Positions 12,780 to 22,693 of a DNA stretch of 64,000 bases are shown in pieces. Source of the DNA: Heracleum sosnowskyi (taxonomy: Eukaryota; Streptophyta; Magnoliopsida; Apiales; Apiaceae); the NCBI GenBank assembly GCA_030848705.1, contig CM061236.1, forward strand, positions 61,895,481 to 61,959,480. Direction: 5' to 3'. The notes beneath the pieces are model-generated. The model made no database searches. It had not been told where the DNA came from and worked only from the letters and a program-made list of their open reading frames with translations. Position 1 is the first letter of the stretch; every line of letters begins with the position of its first letter. Both the position numbers and the translations under genes were made by a program.

Positions 12780-13015
12780 GCTCAGGACTCGTCCTCATGG
12801 GGGAGAGGGCGCACCCACTTTGCCCGTCCAACCCTTGAGGACGCGTCCTCTTGGTGTGGACTGACAACTTGACATGAATGGATGACTTGATAGAGAATAA
12901 CAACTAGATTAACATGTGACTGGCATAAGGAAGAGTTAGGGCTTGCCCACATAGGGGTAAGGGCACACCCCTTTAGGCCGTCCACCCCTTGAGGGCGCGT
13001 CTTCTTGGTTTGAAG
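12780..13015. repeat. Twofold repeat of a GC-richer module
   Basis: Two related copies of about 50 bp lie some 155 bp apart: GGCGCACCC-x-CCGTCCAACCC-TTGAGGACGCGTC near 12808 and GGGCACACCCC-x-CCGTCCACCCC-TTGAGGGCGCGTC near 12960. It is unlike its AT-rich surroundings and may be a fragment of an LTR. No coding evidence. Confidence 0.5.
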
Positions 13016-13080
13016 TAGCTACTTGGTGGTGAATGATGGCTCCATTGGCTTGATAAAGGCAAGATATTGAAGACTTCTCC

Positions 13081-13623
13081 TGTTAGATATAATTGCTGAC
13101 GTTTGTTCATCAGTGTTTAAGTACCAGGTACATATCGGAGTTTATATAGAAGCCAGTCAGAGTTTCATAAAGTCTGACTGGGTGAAGAGTTTACATAGAA
13201 GCCGGTCAGAGTTTGATAAAGTCTGACAGGGTGATAGTTGACTTAGCTGTCGGTGCAAAGATAAAGATTCTAGAAGCAATATATTCTGAAGATGGAAAGA
13301 AGCAGAATATATTGATACAGCTAAGGAGACTGGACAGAAGACTGAAGCAATCCTTAATTGATAATAATTGTATAGCTAATTTATAGGAGTATCAATTAGA
13401 TAAGGATTGTATGTAGCTGTGTACTATATAAACACAGATAGGTTATCCCTAGAAGGGACGCGAACATTGAATATATTATTCTTGTAACCTAGTAGCTCTT
13501 TGTGATTCATTAACATCACTAAGAGAGAAACTGTTAATATAATTACAGTTTGTTGATTTATAAAGTGTTCTTGATTGTTATTCTCATACATACTTGATTA
13601 TATATTGTGTATTCGGCCTAACA
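13081..13623 (+). repeat. SV1 5' LTR
   Basis: 543 bp, starting TGTTAGATAT and ending CGGCCTAACA, with inverted TGTTAG/CTAACA termini, directly followed by the PBS. U3 contains two TCAGAGTT motifs (13155-13220). A TATA-like CTATATAAAC lies near 13425 and marks the probable U3/R region. There is no intact partner LTR. Confidence 0.85.
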
Positions 13624-13624
13624 A

Positions 13625-13638
13625 TTGGTATCAGAGCC
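13625..13638 (+). other. SV1 primer binding site
   Basis: TTGGTATCAGAGCC, complementary to the 3' end of initiator tRNA-Met, one base after the LTR end. Confidence 0.9.
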
Positions 13639-13686
13639 AAGGTTGTTTAATATATACAGTTTTACGATTCAATCACAGTAATAATC

Positions 13687-16011
13687 ATGTCTGAAGAAAA
13701 TCAAACTGCTCCCAAGGCTGAACAGATTAAGCCTAATTCTGTGAGTCGATATGAAACAATCAGGGTTCCAATACTCAGGCCAGTAGAGTATCCGATTTGG
13801 AAGGTGAAGATGACCATGTTTCTGGAGGCTACAGATCCAGAATACCTTGACAGAATCTATGATGGTCCTCATATGCCGACTAAATTGTCCCCTGTTGTTG
13901 ATGGACAAGAACAAAAGACTGTTCCAAAGGAAAAGAAAGATATGACTCCTGAGGACATCTCATCAATTGCAAAAGATGCAAAGGTTAGACATCTTCTCCA
14001 CAGTGCTTTAGATAATGTTATGTCTAACAGAGTAATTGGCTGCAAAACTGCCAAAGAGATATGGGATGCTTTAGAAGTCAGATGCCAGGGAACAGGTGCT
14101 ATCAAGAAGAACAGAAAGACAATACTCACACAGGAGTATGAGCACTTTGATTCAAGAACTAATGAAACCTTGACTGAGACTTATGACAGATTTTGCAAAC
14201 TGTTGAATGATCTGTCTCTGGTTGATAAAGAATATGAGCTTGAAGAGTCTAATATCAAGTTTCTGTTATCTCTACCTGAAAAGTGGGATTTAAAGACAAC
14301 CACAATAAGAGATAATTATGAGCTTGCTGATACAGATCTTGATGAAATCTATGGGTTATTGAAAACTCATGAACTGGAGATAGAACAAAGGAATAGAAGA
14401 TTGAGTAAAAAGATAAAATCTGTTGCTCTCAAAGTTGAGGAGAAGCCCATTAAGAAGGAACCATCAAGGAAGAAAGCCAAGGGAAAGGCTTTAGTCATTA
14501 AATCTGAAAGTGAGTCATCAAACTCTGATGATGACTCAAACTCTGATGAAGCTTCTGACTCTGAGGATGATGAAGAACAGATGATGCAAATGGCTGCACT
14601 GATGGTGAAGACCTTCAAGAAGATGGGATTCAAGAACTTCAAGAAAGGAAAGAGATTCTCAAGGAAAGACTCAAACTCTGAAAAGAAAAGTTTTAGAAAG
14701 TCTGATGGAAGAGAGACCAAGTCTGGCAAGAAGGATAAATCTGAAATCCAGTGCTACAGGTGTAAGGAGATGGGTCACTATGCCCCAGAGTGCAAGAAAG
14801 GAAAATCTGAGAAAGCACTCATCTCTAAAGGCAAAGACTGGGCAGATACTTCAGACTCTGATGATGGAGAAAATTATGCTCTTATGGCAACTGTCAGATA
14901 TGAGACTGAATCATCTGAAAATAAGGTACCTCTAACTACTTATGCTTATGATACTGATAATATATCTGAGTTAAGAGTATATCTGAAAAGCGTACATGTT
15001 AGCTATAGGGATCAGACTTTAGAGAATGAGAGAATTAAAGCTGAGAATCTTAGTCTTAAAGATAGAAACAAGTTTCTTGAAGGAGAACTTGAAAATATGA
15101 AGCAGATTCAAAAAGAAAGAGATGATGCTGTTTATGTAGAACAGGAATTGCTCAAAAGATATAAGCAATTAGAATCTGATCTAGAAAAAGAAAGAAAAAT
15201 AATCAAGACTTGGACAGACTCTGGGAGAGACACTCATCAAGTGTTTCAGACAGACTCTGTAGGTTTAGGCTATTGTGAAAATGATGAACTTAGGTTTAAA
15301 GACAAGGTCAAGGTTAAACCACAACTTAAACCTGTGATATTTGTTCCAGAAGCCAATAAGTTAAAATCTGTTGTAATAAGAGAAGCTGATATGGAATCAG
15401 GTGAAGCCTGTGAAAGACAGGAAAATATTAAAACAGAAAAACTTATGGAAAGAGAAGCTGTTAGAAAGCCAGTAAAAACTTGTGAAAAACAGGTTAATGT
15501 TGGTTTGATGACAGGAAAACAGTTCAATCATAAGCTCAAAGAGGTAAAATCTGCCTTGAAACCAAAAGGATCCAAGAAGAATAGGAATGGAAAGATAGGC
15601 ATAAATAAAAGAAATAATCATTTGCCTAATGCTGCTGCTCCAAGAAAAACATGTTATAATTGTGGTAGTTCTAATCATCTTGCTAATTACTGCACAAAGA
15701 ATAAAAATATCAATTCTTTACCTTCTACATCAGGAGTAAAGAATGATAATGTTAGGGTTAGACCACAGACTTTATGCACACACTGTGGGAGCACTTGGCA
15801 TTCCATTTATACTTGCAAGAGTTATCATGCTATTTATCACAACTATTATGAGCTAAAACCCAATCTGAAATGGGTTAGAGCAAACTCTGCAAGTGTAAAG
15901 TCTGACAATGTTAGCTTAAACTCTGTTGATAGTAATTCCGCTGCAAAAGCTAACACTGTTAAGAAAGACAAAGGATCCAAGCAAGTCTGGGTCCTTAAAA
16001 CTAACACTTAG
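13687..16011 (+). CDS. gag: SV1 Gag polyprotein
   Basis: A 774-residue open Gag starting at ATG 49 bases after the PBS. The N-terminal part (residues 20-60) has the PVEYPIWKVKM block typical of copia Gag. The central capsid region follows (NDLSLVDKEYELEESNIKFLLSLPEKW, shown in part). An acidic Ser/Asp tract lies near 275-300. Three cysteine knuckles follow: CYRCKEMGHYAPEC near 356, CYNCGSSNHLANYC near 656 and CTHCGSTWHSIYTC near 697. A charged coiled-coil-like segment lies between the first two. It forms the virus-like particle that packages element RNA. It is much longer than non-Sirevirus copia Gags, as usual in this lineage. It ends QVWVLKTNT-stop, and pol follows in another frame after the conserved TGATTGCAGGGTA. 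Confidence 0.9.
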   Translation: MSEENQTAPKAEQIKPNSVSRYETIRVPILRPVEYPIWKVKMTMFLEATDPEYLDRIYDGPHMPTKLSPVVDGQEQKTVPKEKKDMTPEDISSIAKDAKVRHLLHSALDNVMSNRVIGCKTAKEIWDALEVRCQGTGAIKKNRKTILTQEYEHFDSRTNETLTETYDRFCKLLNDLSLVDKEYELEESNIKFLLSLPEKWDLKTTTIRDNYELADTDLDEIYGLLKTHELEIEQRNRRLSKKIKSVALKVEEKPIKKEPSRKKAKGKALVIKSESESSNSDDDSNSDEASDSEDDEEQMMQMAALMVKTFKKMGFKNFKKGKRFSRKDSNSEKKSFRKSDGRETKSGKKDKSEIQCYRCKEMGHYAPECKKGKSEKALISKGKDWADTSDSDDGENYALMATVRYETESSENKVPLTTYAYDTDNISELRVYLKSVHVSYRDQTLENERIKAENLSLKDRNKFLEGELENMKQIQKERDDAVYVEQELLKRYKQLESDLEKERKIIKTWTDSGRDTHQVFQTDSVGLGYCENDELRFKDKVKVKPQLKPVIFVPEANKLKSVVIREADMESGEACERQENIKTEKLMEREAVRKPVKTCEKQVNVGLMTGKQFNHKLKEVKSALKPKGSKKNRNGKIGINKRNNHLPNAAAPRKTCYNCGSSNHLANYCTKNKNINSLPSTSGVKNDNVRVRPQTLCTHCGSTWHSIYTCKSYHAIYHNYYELKPNLKWVRANSASVKSDNVSLNSVDSNSAAKANTVKKDKGSKQVWVLKTNT

Positions 16012-16021
16012 TGTTTGTTTG

Positions 16022-16034
16022 TGATTGCAGGGTA
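16022..16034 (+). promoter_or_regulatory. Conserved splice-acceptor-like motif at SV1 gag/pol junction
   Basis: TGATTGCAGGGTA, preceded by a T-rich stretch, lies 11 bases after the gag stop. The same 13 bases occur at the same place in SV2 and SV3. TTGCAG followed by GG is a good 3' splice site. The use of this site is inference. Confidence 0.55.
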
Positions 16035-16447
16035 TAAAAGAGAGCACACTTATCTTGGACAGTGGATGCTCAGGACATATGACTGGAAATAAAGCCCTGC
16101 TATCAGACTTTAAGGAGAAGGCTGGCCCAAAGGTTTCCTATGGAGATGGCAACATAGGACACACTCTGGGATATAGCAATATTAATCTTGGAAGTGTCAT
16201 CATCACTAATGTAGCTCTAGTCTCAGGACTCAAGCATAATCTGCTATCTGTGAGTCAAATTTGTGACAGAGGAAACCATGTAGATTTTCATACTGAATAC
16301 TGTGAAGTTATCACTAAATCTACTGGAAAAGTTGTTCTAGTTGGACACAGGCGCAACAACATTTATGAAGCAAGTTTGGTAACAAACTCTGATGGAAAAA
16401 TAGTGTGTCTGACTGCCAGAATGTCAAATGAAGAGAGTTGGAATTGA
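16031..16447 (+). pseudogene. pol: SV1 protease and start of integrase, ending at a nonsense codon
   Basis: The frame opens after the acceptor-like motif and has no own ATG. The aspartic protease active site is LDSGCSGHMTGNK (near codon 10), followed by the flap-like GYSNINLGSV and KHNLLSVSQICD typical of the GAG-pre-integrase region. It stops at 16445-16447 (TGA), where sister elements have Trp of the SWNWHKKLSHLN zinc-finger block. The frame relative to gag is +1. A single nonsense change therefore separates protease from integrase. Confidence 0.85.
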
Positions 16448-17428
16448 CATAAAAAGCTCTCTCATCTCAATTTGAACAACATCAATGAGCTAATAAGAAA
16501 GGATCTTGTAAGGGGACTTCCAAAATCAATACTCAGTCTAGATGGCCTATGTGATTCTTGTCAAAAGGCTAAACAAAGGAAGTCATCTTTCAAGAGCAAA
16601 TCTGAATCTTCAGTAGTGGAACCTTATCATCTTCTACATGTTGATCTCTTTGGACCAGTGAATGTGATGTCTATGGGCAGAAAGAAATATGCTCTAGTAA
16701 TTGTTGATGAATATACTAGATATACATGGGTATATTTCTTATCAAAGAAGGATGAAACTGCTCAAACTCTGATGGATCATGTAAATCTACTGGACAAAGG
16801 ATCACAACACAAAGTCAAAATTATAAGGAGTGATAATGGAACTGAATTCAGAAACTCAATCATGGAAGCTTTCTACAAGGAAAGAGGAGTGAAACAAGAA
16901 TTTTCTGCACCTGGAACTCCACAGCAAAATGGTGTAGTTGAAAGAAAGAACAGAACCTTAATTGAAGCAGCCAGAACTATGCTTGAAGAAGCAAAACTAC
17001 CAACGTATTTCTGGGCAGAAGCTGTTCAAACTGCTTGTTTTACTCAAAATGCAACATTGATCAACAAGCATGGTAAAACACCATATGAGATGGTGAAAAA
17101 TAAGAAGCCAAATTTGAAATATTTTCATATATTTGGATGCAAATGCTTTGTGTTGAAGACTCATCCTGAACAGTTGACTAAGTTCGAGTTAAAAGCTGAT
17201 GAAGGAATCTTTGTTGGTTATCCATTGTCAACAAAAGCATTCAGAGTCTACAATCTGAGAACTAAAGTGATCATGGAATCCATACATGTGTCATTTGATG
17301 ACAAGAAAATAACTGGACTTGATGACTTAGATGGATATGATCAACTGCGTTTTGAAAATGAAGGATTATTCTCTGATGATGTAAACTCTGATGAAGCAGT
17401 ACCGACAAACTCTGATACCAATTGTTAG
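16448..17428 (+). pseudogene. pol: SV1 integrase, downstream of the nonsense codon and cut before RT
   Basis: It continues in the same frame after the TGA: HKKLSHLN and CDSCQKAK complete the HHCC zinc finger. The catalytic core has D in HVDLFGPVNV, D in IIRSDNGTEF and E in QNGVVERKNR. The C-terminal part with ADEGIFVGYP and FDDKKITGLD is typical of Sirevirus integrase. The frame ends NSDTNC-stop at 17428, but from about 17410 those codons are read from the inverted PBS and LTR, not from pol. RT and RNase H are absent, so this copy cannot copy itself. Confidence 0.85.
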
Positions 17429-17537
17429 GCCGAATACACAATATATAATCAAGTATGTATGAGAATAACAATCAAGAACACTTTATAAATCAACAAACTG
17501 TAATTATATTAACAGTTTCTCTCTTTGTGATTCATTA
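17410..17537 (-). repeat. Inverted PBS/U5 fragment closing SV1
   Basis: 17410-17525 is the reverse complement of 13520-13636 (PBS, U5 and part of R of the 5' LTR), with few or no changes by eye. 17521-17537 then matches 13496-13512 in direct orientation, so the sequence turns round a second time at a CTCTTT overlap. The pol-side junction falls on CTCTGATACCA, which resembles the element's own AACTCTGA motif. Confidence 0.8.
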
Positions 17538-17783
17538 GCTGAAGAGATTTTGGTTGTGAGACAAGATGAGCTTGTGGAGGCTGAAAAGTGAAAACAGGAG
17601 GCCTTACATAGAGTCCTTCTTTATTCTGCCGCAAATTAGGGTGTTCCAGAGGCTAGGTCCTTCGCACAAAATTTAGAAGGAAAGAAATCAATGGAAGTCA
17701 AATTGTCTTTGCAGAATTCAGATACAGAAATTAAATTGCGCTTGATTTTGGGAGCACAAAGAACATTATTCAAATTAAACTGA
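17538..17783 (+). pseudogene. Orphan coding fragment with two nonsense codons
   Basis: Immediately after SV1 the plus strand reads about 82 codons starting LAEEILVVRQDELVEAEK, with stops at codons 19 and 35, then a regular amphipathic sequence including GVPEARSFAQNLEGKK, ending in TGA at 17781. The composition looks like genuine protein, not random AT-rich DNA. I do not recognise the family. It may be a captured host-gene piece or flanking remnant. Confidence 0.35.
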
Positions 17784-17799
17784 TAATTTTAAGAGCAGG

Positions 17800-18850
17800 G
17801 TTTAGTACACCATCTCCCATTGCAATCGAATCAGGTCCAGAATAATTTTGAACCTCAGAAAAAGTGTTTGCATCTGACATGATGTGATAAGACGATCCAT
17901 AGTCTACTATCCACGGTGCTGTAGGTTCATGAAATCCAATCACAAAATGAGCCTTACCTTCGACATGATTGTGAGACCTTGATCAGAAAACTTTGGCAAC
18001 ATGTCCAGGTTAATCACACAACTGACACCGAAGGCGATTACTGTTCCTTGTAGTGTCTCCTTTGTTATAATTGTTGCACAATGGCTGCATATTTTGAGTT
18101 TGGTTGGTTGAGTCACGCAACTGCCATTGTGGACGTCTAGCAGGTCTTGGATGATAGAAGCTAGATTGACATGGTTGTTAGTAATGAGGCTGTTCACATG
18201 GGATTGTTACTGCTGCGGTGATGGCAGCTGATTCTTTGACATGCTCATCATGCTTAATAACCAGCTCTTGATCTGTTCACCTGTCATATAAATCTTCATA
18301 ATAAATTGGTGATTCACGGGCTCTTATAGAAGCAGTGTGGTACTCTTTTGTGGTCCAGCTAAGAATTTGACAGTTAATTCTGCTTGTGACCTAGGAGATC
18401 CGGCCATAGCTAGTTCGTCAGCAATAGAACAAATTTCTGTAAAATATTCAGCAATAGTCTTCTGGCCCTTGAAGATACGGCTAAGATGATCTCGTAAGCT
18501 AAAAATTGTGGTGTGATTTGCAGAAGTTGTGTGAAGTGAGTCCCAGGCTATTTTAGAACTTCCAGATGTTGCAACCTTGGCTGCCAATGTGGAAAGACAG
18601 ACGCAAGAATAGCTGTCTCTATTAGATTATCTTGATACAGCGGATTTTTTTAGGCTGGATTTGGAGATGTTTTTGCATTGTAAACAATTGTTGGAGGAGG
18701 TGCAATTGTGATGCCGTCTAAATGGCTCAACAAATCATGGCCAATAAGAAGCATTTCAAGCTGAGCTTGCCAAGTTGTGAAATTAGTGCTTCCAGTGAGC
18801 TTGTGCTCTATCATTTATTTCTTGTTGTCTACGTCCATTTTCAATTTTAA
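17800..18850 (-). pseudogene. Old Ty1/copia gag and protease remnant (Ale/Retrofit-like)
   Basis: Minus-strand blocks in order: KLTGSTNFTTWQAQLEMLL near 18800 (start of copia Gag), the UBN2-like AWDSLHTTSANHTTIFSL and ICSIADELAMAGSP near 18560-18390, a damaged zinc knuckle CQLCD-x-PGHVAK near 18020, and a protease active-site region IVDYGSSYHIMSDANTFSE near 17900, where the usual DSGAS is DYGSS. Many stops and frameshifts separate them. Together with the integrase wreck at 12235-12680 it fits one minus-strand element interrupted by SV1. The pieces are far more decayed than SV1, so they are older. Confidence 0.7.
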
Positions 18851-19264
18851 CCACCTAATTTCGATTTTGGTTAAAAACTTTGTATTGTTTATTTTACAGG
18901 TAAACACATAAGTAATCAACAAAAAATTATTCATCACAAAAACTAACAAAAATATAAATAACAATACCAGGAAACAAGTTTGTCTGTTTGTGTACTGTCT
19001 GAAGTAGCTCGAAAATGTCGGACAGCTCGTGCTGTTCGACTGGATTACTAATCAAGTCAAGTCACAACCAGCAAATGTGTCCAATGTGATTTCAGCTCGG
19101 TTCGATAAAATTAATGTTGGGTTTGGTTTCTTGATTTCAAGAAAACCATCCTAAGACAATCATTTTCTGCTTGTATCTTTTAAATTGTAACCATCCATCA
19201 GATTCTGCTAGCTTCATTCATCATCAGCTTTAGCTAATAAAGTGCGGCAAATGAATTGTTTGTG
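18851..19264. other. Intergenic, 3' of the X8-domain gene
   Basis: AT-rich sequence between the copia remnant and the last exon of the X8 gene. It should contain that gene's 3' UTR on the minus strand, but no polyadenylation signal can be assigned confidently. Nothing else recognised. Confidence 0.4.
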
Positions 19265-20865
19265 TCAAGTGCTTTTAAGCCAGCATAGTGATAGATAAGT
19301 AGTGTACACATGAATGAAAACTGAATGTTTGCTAGCTACTGCGGTTGCTAAGCTTGTGGGATTGATAGGTCCGGCGCCAAATATTGTGGAGCCATTTGAA
19401 TTGCTTATGTTTAGAATCGAAGAGCTTGTGCTGCAGAAAAGAATACTGTTTTCAATTTACAAAATATTGAATGCTTGACTTTGTAATTGTCTATTTTATA
19501 TATTTCAATATTCAAAATACTGACACTCTTATATATAGAACAGATCATTACCTTGTGGATGGGTAATGACATGTACTAGAACCTGCATATAAGATGATAA
19601 TGTATACAAAGTGTTACAAAGCATACATTCATAAATTGATTACTATACAAAAGTAGCAAATAGTATTATTTAGTAAAGGCTAACAACTTGGCTTACTTGG
19701 GTCAGTGCTAGTAGTAACACCAGTGCCACCAAAAGTGCAGCTATTAGGTACTGGATTCTTTTGGTAGTAATTGTTAAATGCATATGAAGCATGGTTGTGC
19801 ATCGTGTTTGGACTGTAACAACCACCGGTTGGCTGAATAGCAGAGCAATTAGCACCACCATAGCCACATGCATAGTCCAGTGCAACCTGCAATGCAGTTC
19901 TTGACGCGGATTGACTAGCTATACACCAGCTTCTAATTGCAGATGCTGCTGGGGATGTGGTGGTGGAGGCCGGAGAATGGGGGTTTGAGATAGTTGGATT
20001 CAACAGTGGAGTTGTAGATGGGATGGGTTCAAGGGTTGGTATTGTTGTTATAGGAGTTGTAATGTCCATTTGCCTTACGGAAGTAGACTTGGAGACTGAA
20101 GTTTGGTAATGTGTAGTGTGTTTATATACTTCTTTCACTGGACCAAAAATTAAATTCTGAATTAATAATTTCTGAAACCTCATGATAAGAAAGTTTTAAT
20201 AACTTGATGCATTTGCAAGTAAATTGAAATTTTTGCAGAATCAGAATCACTTCATTTTTGTCCTAAAGGAGAGTGGATCAACAAGTGGTGGTATTGAGTT
20301 GAATAATTAATATTCCTTACATTAGATGTAATTTCTTGATTAATCTTTTCAAGTATAAGAGCAGAGGAACTAGGATAGCATCTAGAGACTCATGCGTGTG
20401 TGAATCTAGGAACTGCATGGAAAGAAAAACAAGTCCTTATGCCAATAGGCCATACAGGAGATCGCAAAATTGAGATATAATGATCATACATATAGAAATT
20501 GATTTCTGTTATAAATTTGAAGAATAAAAATTTTGATTTTTCCAAAAAGGAGATTACTAAATATTTTGGCAATAGCATTCATTCAATCTGCAAGTGCCAA
20601 CATGCAGCTGAATTAGGTTTAGATATCAGATAATGGGACTGCTGACATAAAGTGTGATTGATGAAATACAAACAAAATATCGAAGCTCTGATCTGATTTC
20701 ACATAAGCAGCAGAAGAAAGGAAACTGCAGAAGCATATTTATACACAGCTTTAGCAGAGAATGGAAGAGCAGATAAAGTGAGTGAAGAGTGAAGATACCT
20801 TGAGATAGAGCAAAACCCAAGTGGAAGAATATTAGTAATAGAGAATGATGAGGCCATCTAACCAT
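19265..20865 (-). CDS. X8-domain (CBM43) plasmodesmata callose-binding-like protein, 3 exons
   Basis: Exon 1 (20865-20799) encodes MVRWPHHSLLLIFFHLGFAL, a signal peptide, and ends CAAG before GTATCT. Exon 2 (20137 to about 19696) opens after TGGTCCAG and holds a Thr/Pro/Ser-rich linker and then an X8/CBM43 domain (from WCIASQSASRTALQVALDYA to NYYQKNPVPNSC) with the family cysteines. Exon 3 (19430-19265) reads a Ser-rich stretch, GSTIFGAGP and a hydrophobic end, like the GPI-anchor tail of this family. Such proteins bind callose (beta-1,3-glucan) at plasmodesmata or the wall. Odd point: the exon 2/intron 2 border reads CCAAGTAAGC. Canonical GT use puts exon 3 out of frame, and the frame that gives the family tail needs one more G. 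Without splicing the protein stops at DPSKPSC. The start ATG was chosen for its signal peptide. Function is by family only. Confidence 0.75.
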
Positions 20866-22640
20866 CTCGCTTCTTAACCCGTGTTTGGACAACCAAAAAC
20901 CAAGGAAACATTTAGAAGAAGGAGAGGATCTAGCATCTATTTCTAAAGTTGCATCTATTTCTCGCAACTTGACGGAAATGAGAGCATCTTACAAAGCACC
21001 TTATAATTCAAGGGAGTGGAGAGCTGCCTCTTAAACTCTAATGTTTAAAAACAAAGTATATGACATTTGATCGTCACTCTTTAGTGCACCTGCTTTGGGA
21101 CTCCATATTCACCGGATTAAGTCTAAGGTCAACTTAACTCCAACAAAGGACTCAACTCCACTGAAATGCAGTTAAGCATGTCGGCTAGGCCAGCCGGAGT
21201 TCTACATTTCACAATCTTCACTGATTTTACAAGCCGTTCCGACTGTCAAAACAGAGTCCACCCTGCCAAGGTTTCAAAATAATCTTCACATGTGTAGAAT
21301 ATACAAAATTAAAATGTATGATTATGGTTTTAAAATTGTAACATAGGTCATCACTTGTTACGTCATATTTTCGTTTGTCTCAATTATCTCGTAATTTTCC
21401 AATATTAATCTAATAATAATTATTGCTTAACCATTAAGTAATATCCTCGCTCTAAAACGAGGAAACAATCAATCTAAATCAATCAATTACTAAAAAATAT
21501 CTCCAAACGATTCTTTCAAATCAGGAAAGAATCACAACGCTAATATAACTCTAAAAAGATAAAATCAACTTATCTCAATATATCCCTTAACAATCACAGA
21601 AATTAAAAACATTATCCTATCACAGAACTGCGTTGACTTGATCCCTATATATAAACAGGGTACGCAGACATCTTGAAATATGATCCGACACATGTAACAA
21701 GTCGAGACATCTTTCAAGTCCAGCCCCAAACATCCAAAAACCCAAATCCCCCTATTTTTACAATTCATTATTCCAGAAATCCCCGAAATTTGTTATTACC
21801 AAATTCCTCCGTTAACAATCGACGTTAGAAGGAGGGCATAATTTTTTATTGTAACAGATGCAAGTCATCACTCTGTCTTGCATATTCAGTACCAAATCCT
21901 TTGTTACCATTTTCATTTGCACACAGTTTAGTCCATATCCTGTTCTATTGTCCTTGATCCATATTTTAGGACAAACTTATATGTGCTAGTAATGCCCTAT
22001 GAAATCATTTGTTCAAGGCAAATTGGATATAGATATTATAAATTCAGAAATATGGCCTTCTCTTAAATTCGGTTTTTCTTAATCTCCGGATTGTTAAACT
22101 TTACTCTAGTTTGAACATATAATTATTAATTTCACAAAATTATGAAGCAACAACTTTTATATTAAGTCCAAATTTGGTCGGTTTGACCAAAAAATTGAAA
22201 GGAATAGGAATAATACATTCAAAATTATTATTTATTTATTTAATATAAAATATAATGGCGGTTAAACTGAGTAACTGATAAATGGTATTAATGGAAGAAA
22301 GTTGATGACTGTGAATCTTAGAACAATAATTATTTGCATAATGTCCAGGTTTTCTTTTGCAAAAAAACAATTACTAGAATAATTATTTCCATTCCCCACA
22401 AATGGCAAATTTAAAAGTTAAAACCTATGTATTCTCTGTTTTAAGTATTTTCATTTTATTTTTCCAACTTTGTCATGAAATGAATAATATATCTTGACTA
22501 ATATGGCTATCCATGTTATACCCAGAAACAATTCTTTTTGTTATGTCGTTAAGATATATATTATCCAACTTTGATTCATTCGGTAGTAAATCTTTTCTGA
22601 AAAGGAATTTTAGTAACAAACTTTTTCGCCATGTATGTCA
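20866..22640. other. Intergenic between the X8 gene and the polygalacturonase gene
   Basis: This holds the divergent promoters of both genes. A short repeat of GCATCTATTTCT occurs near 20932 and 20951. Around 21340-21840 there is a TATA-like CCTATATATAAACAGG and a small hairpin GATTCTTTC/GAAAGAATC near 21510-21535, which could be a fragment of an LTR, but no end or coding motif supports this. No RNA gene seen. Confidence 0.4.
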
Positions 22641-22642
22641 CC

Positions 22643-22653
22643 TTTATATAAAC
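22643..22653 (+). promoter_or_regulatory. TATA box of the polygalacturonase gene
   Basis: TTTATATAAAC lies 41-51 bases before the chosen ATG at 22694. This fits a plant core promoter with a very short 5' leader. Confidence 0.5.
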
Positions 22654-22693
22654 TGATGTTACAAAAGATTTCTAGAATTTGATAGGAGAAGAA

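Larger units (their letters stand above)
13081..17537 (+). mobile_element. SV1: truncated Sirevirus-type copia element with inverted U5 end
   Basis: The order is 5' LTR, PBS, gag, protease, integrase. Then, in place of RT, RNase H, third ORF and 3' LTR, the sequence runs straight into an inverted PBS plus LTR end (17410-17525) and a short direct LTR piece. The very long Gag with several CCHC knuckles, the DSGCSGHMTG protease and GTPQQNGVVERKN integrase place it in the Sirevirus/SIRE (Maximus) lineage. It carries a nonsense change in the integrase zinc-finger region and is non-autonomous. No target-site duplication could be found. Confidence 0.85.

Noticed and set aside
14367..14729. 120-codon Ser/Phe-rich frame opposite SV1 gag
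   Set aside because: A shadow of the acidic Gag tract on the opposite strand, like many others opposite gag and pol of SV2 and SV3.
17410..17428. Natural C-terminus NSDTNC of SV1 integrase
   Set aside because: These codons are read from the inverted PBS/LTR, so the ending is an artefact of the junction.
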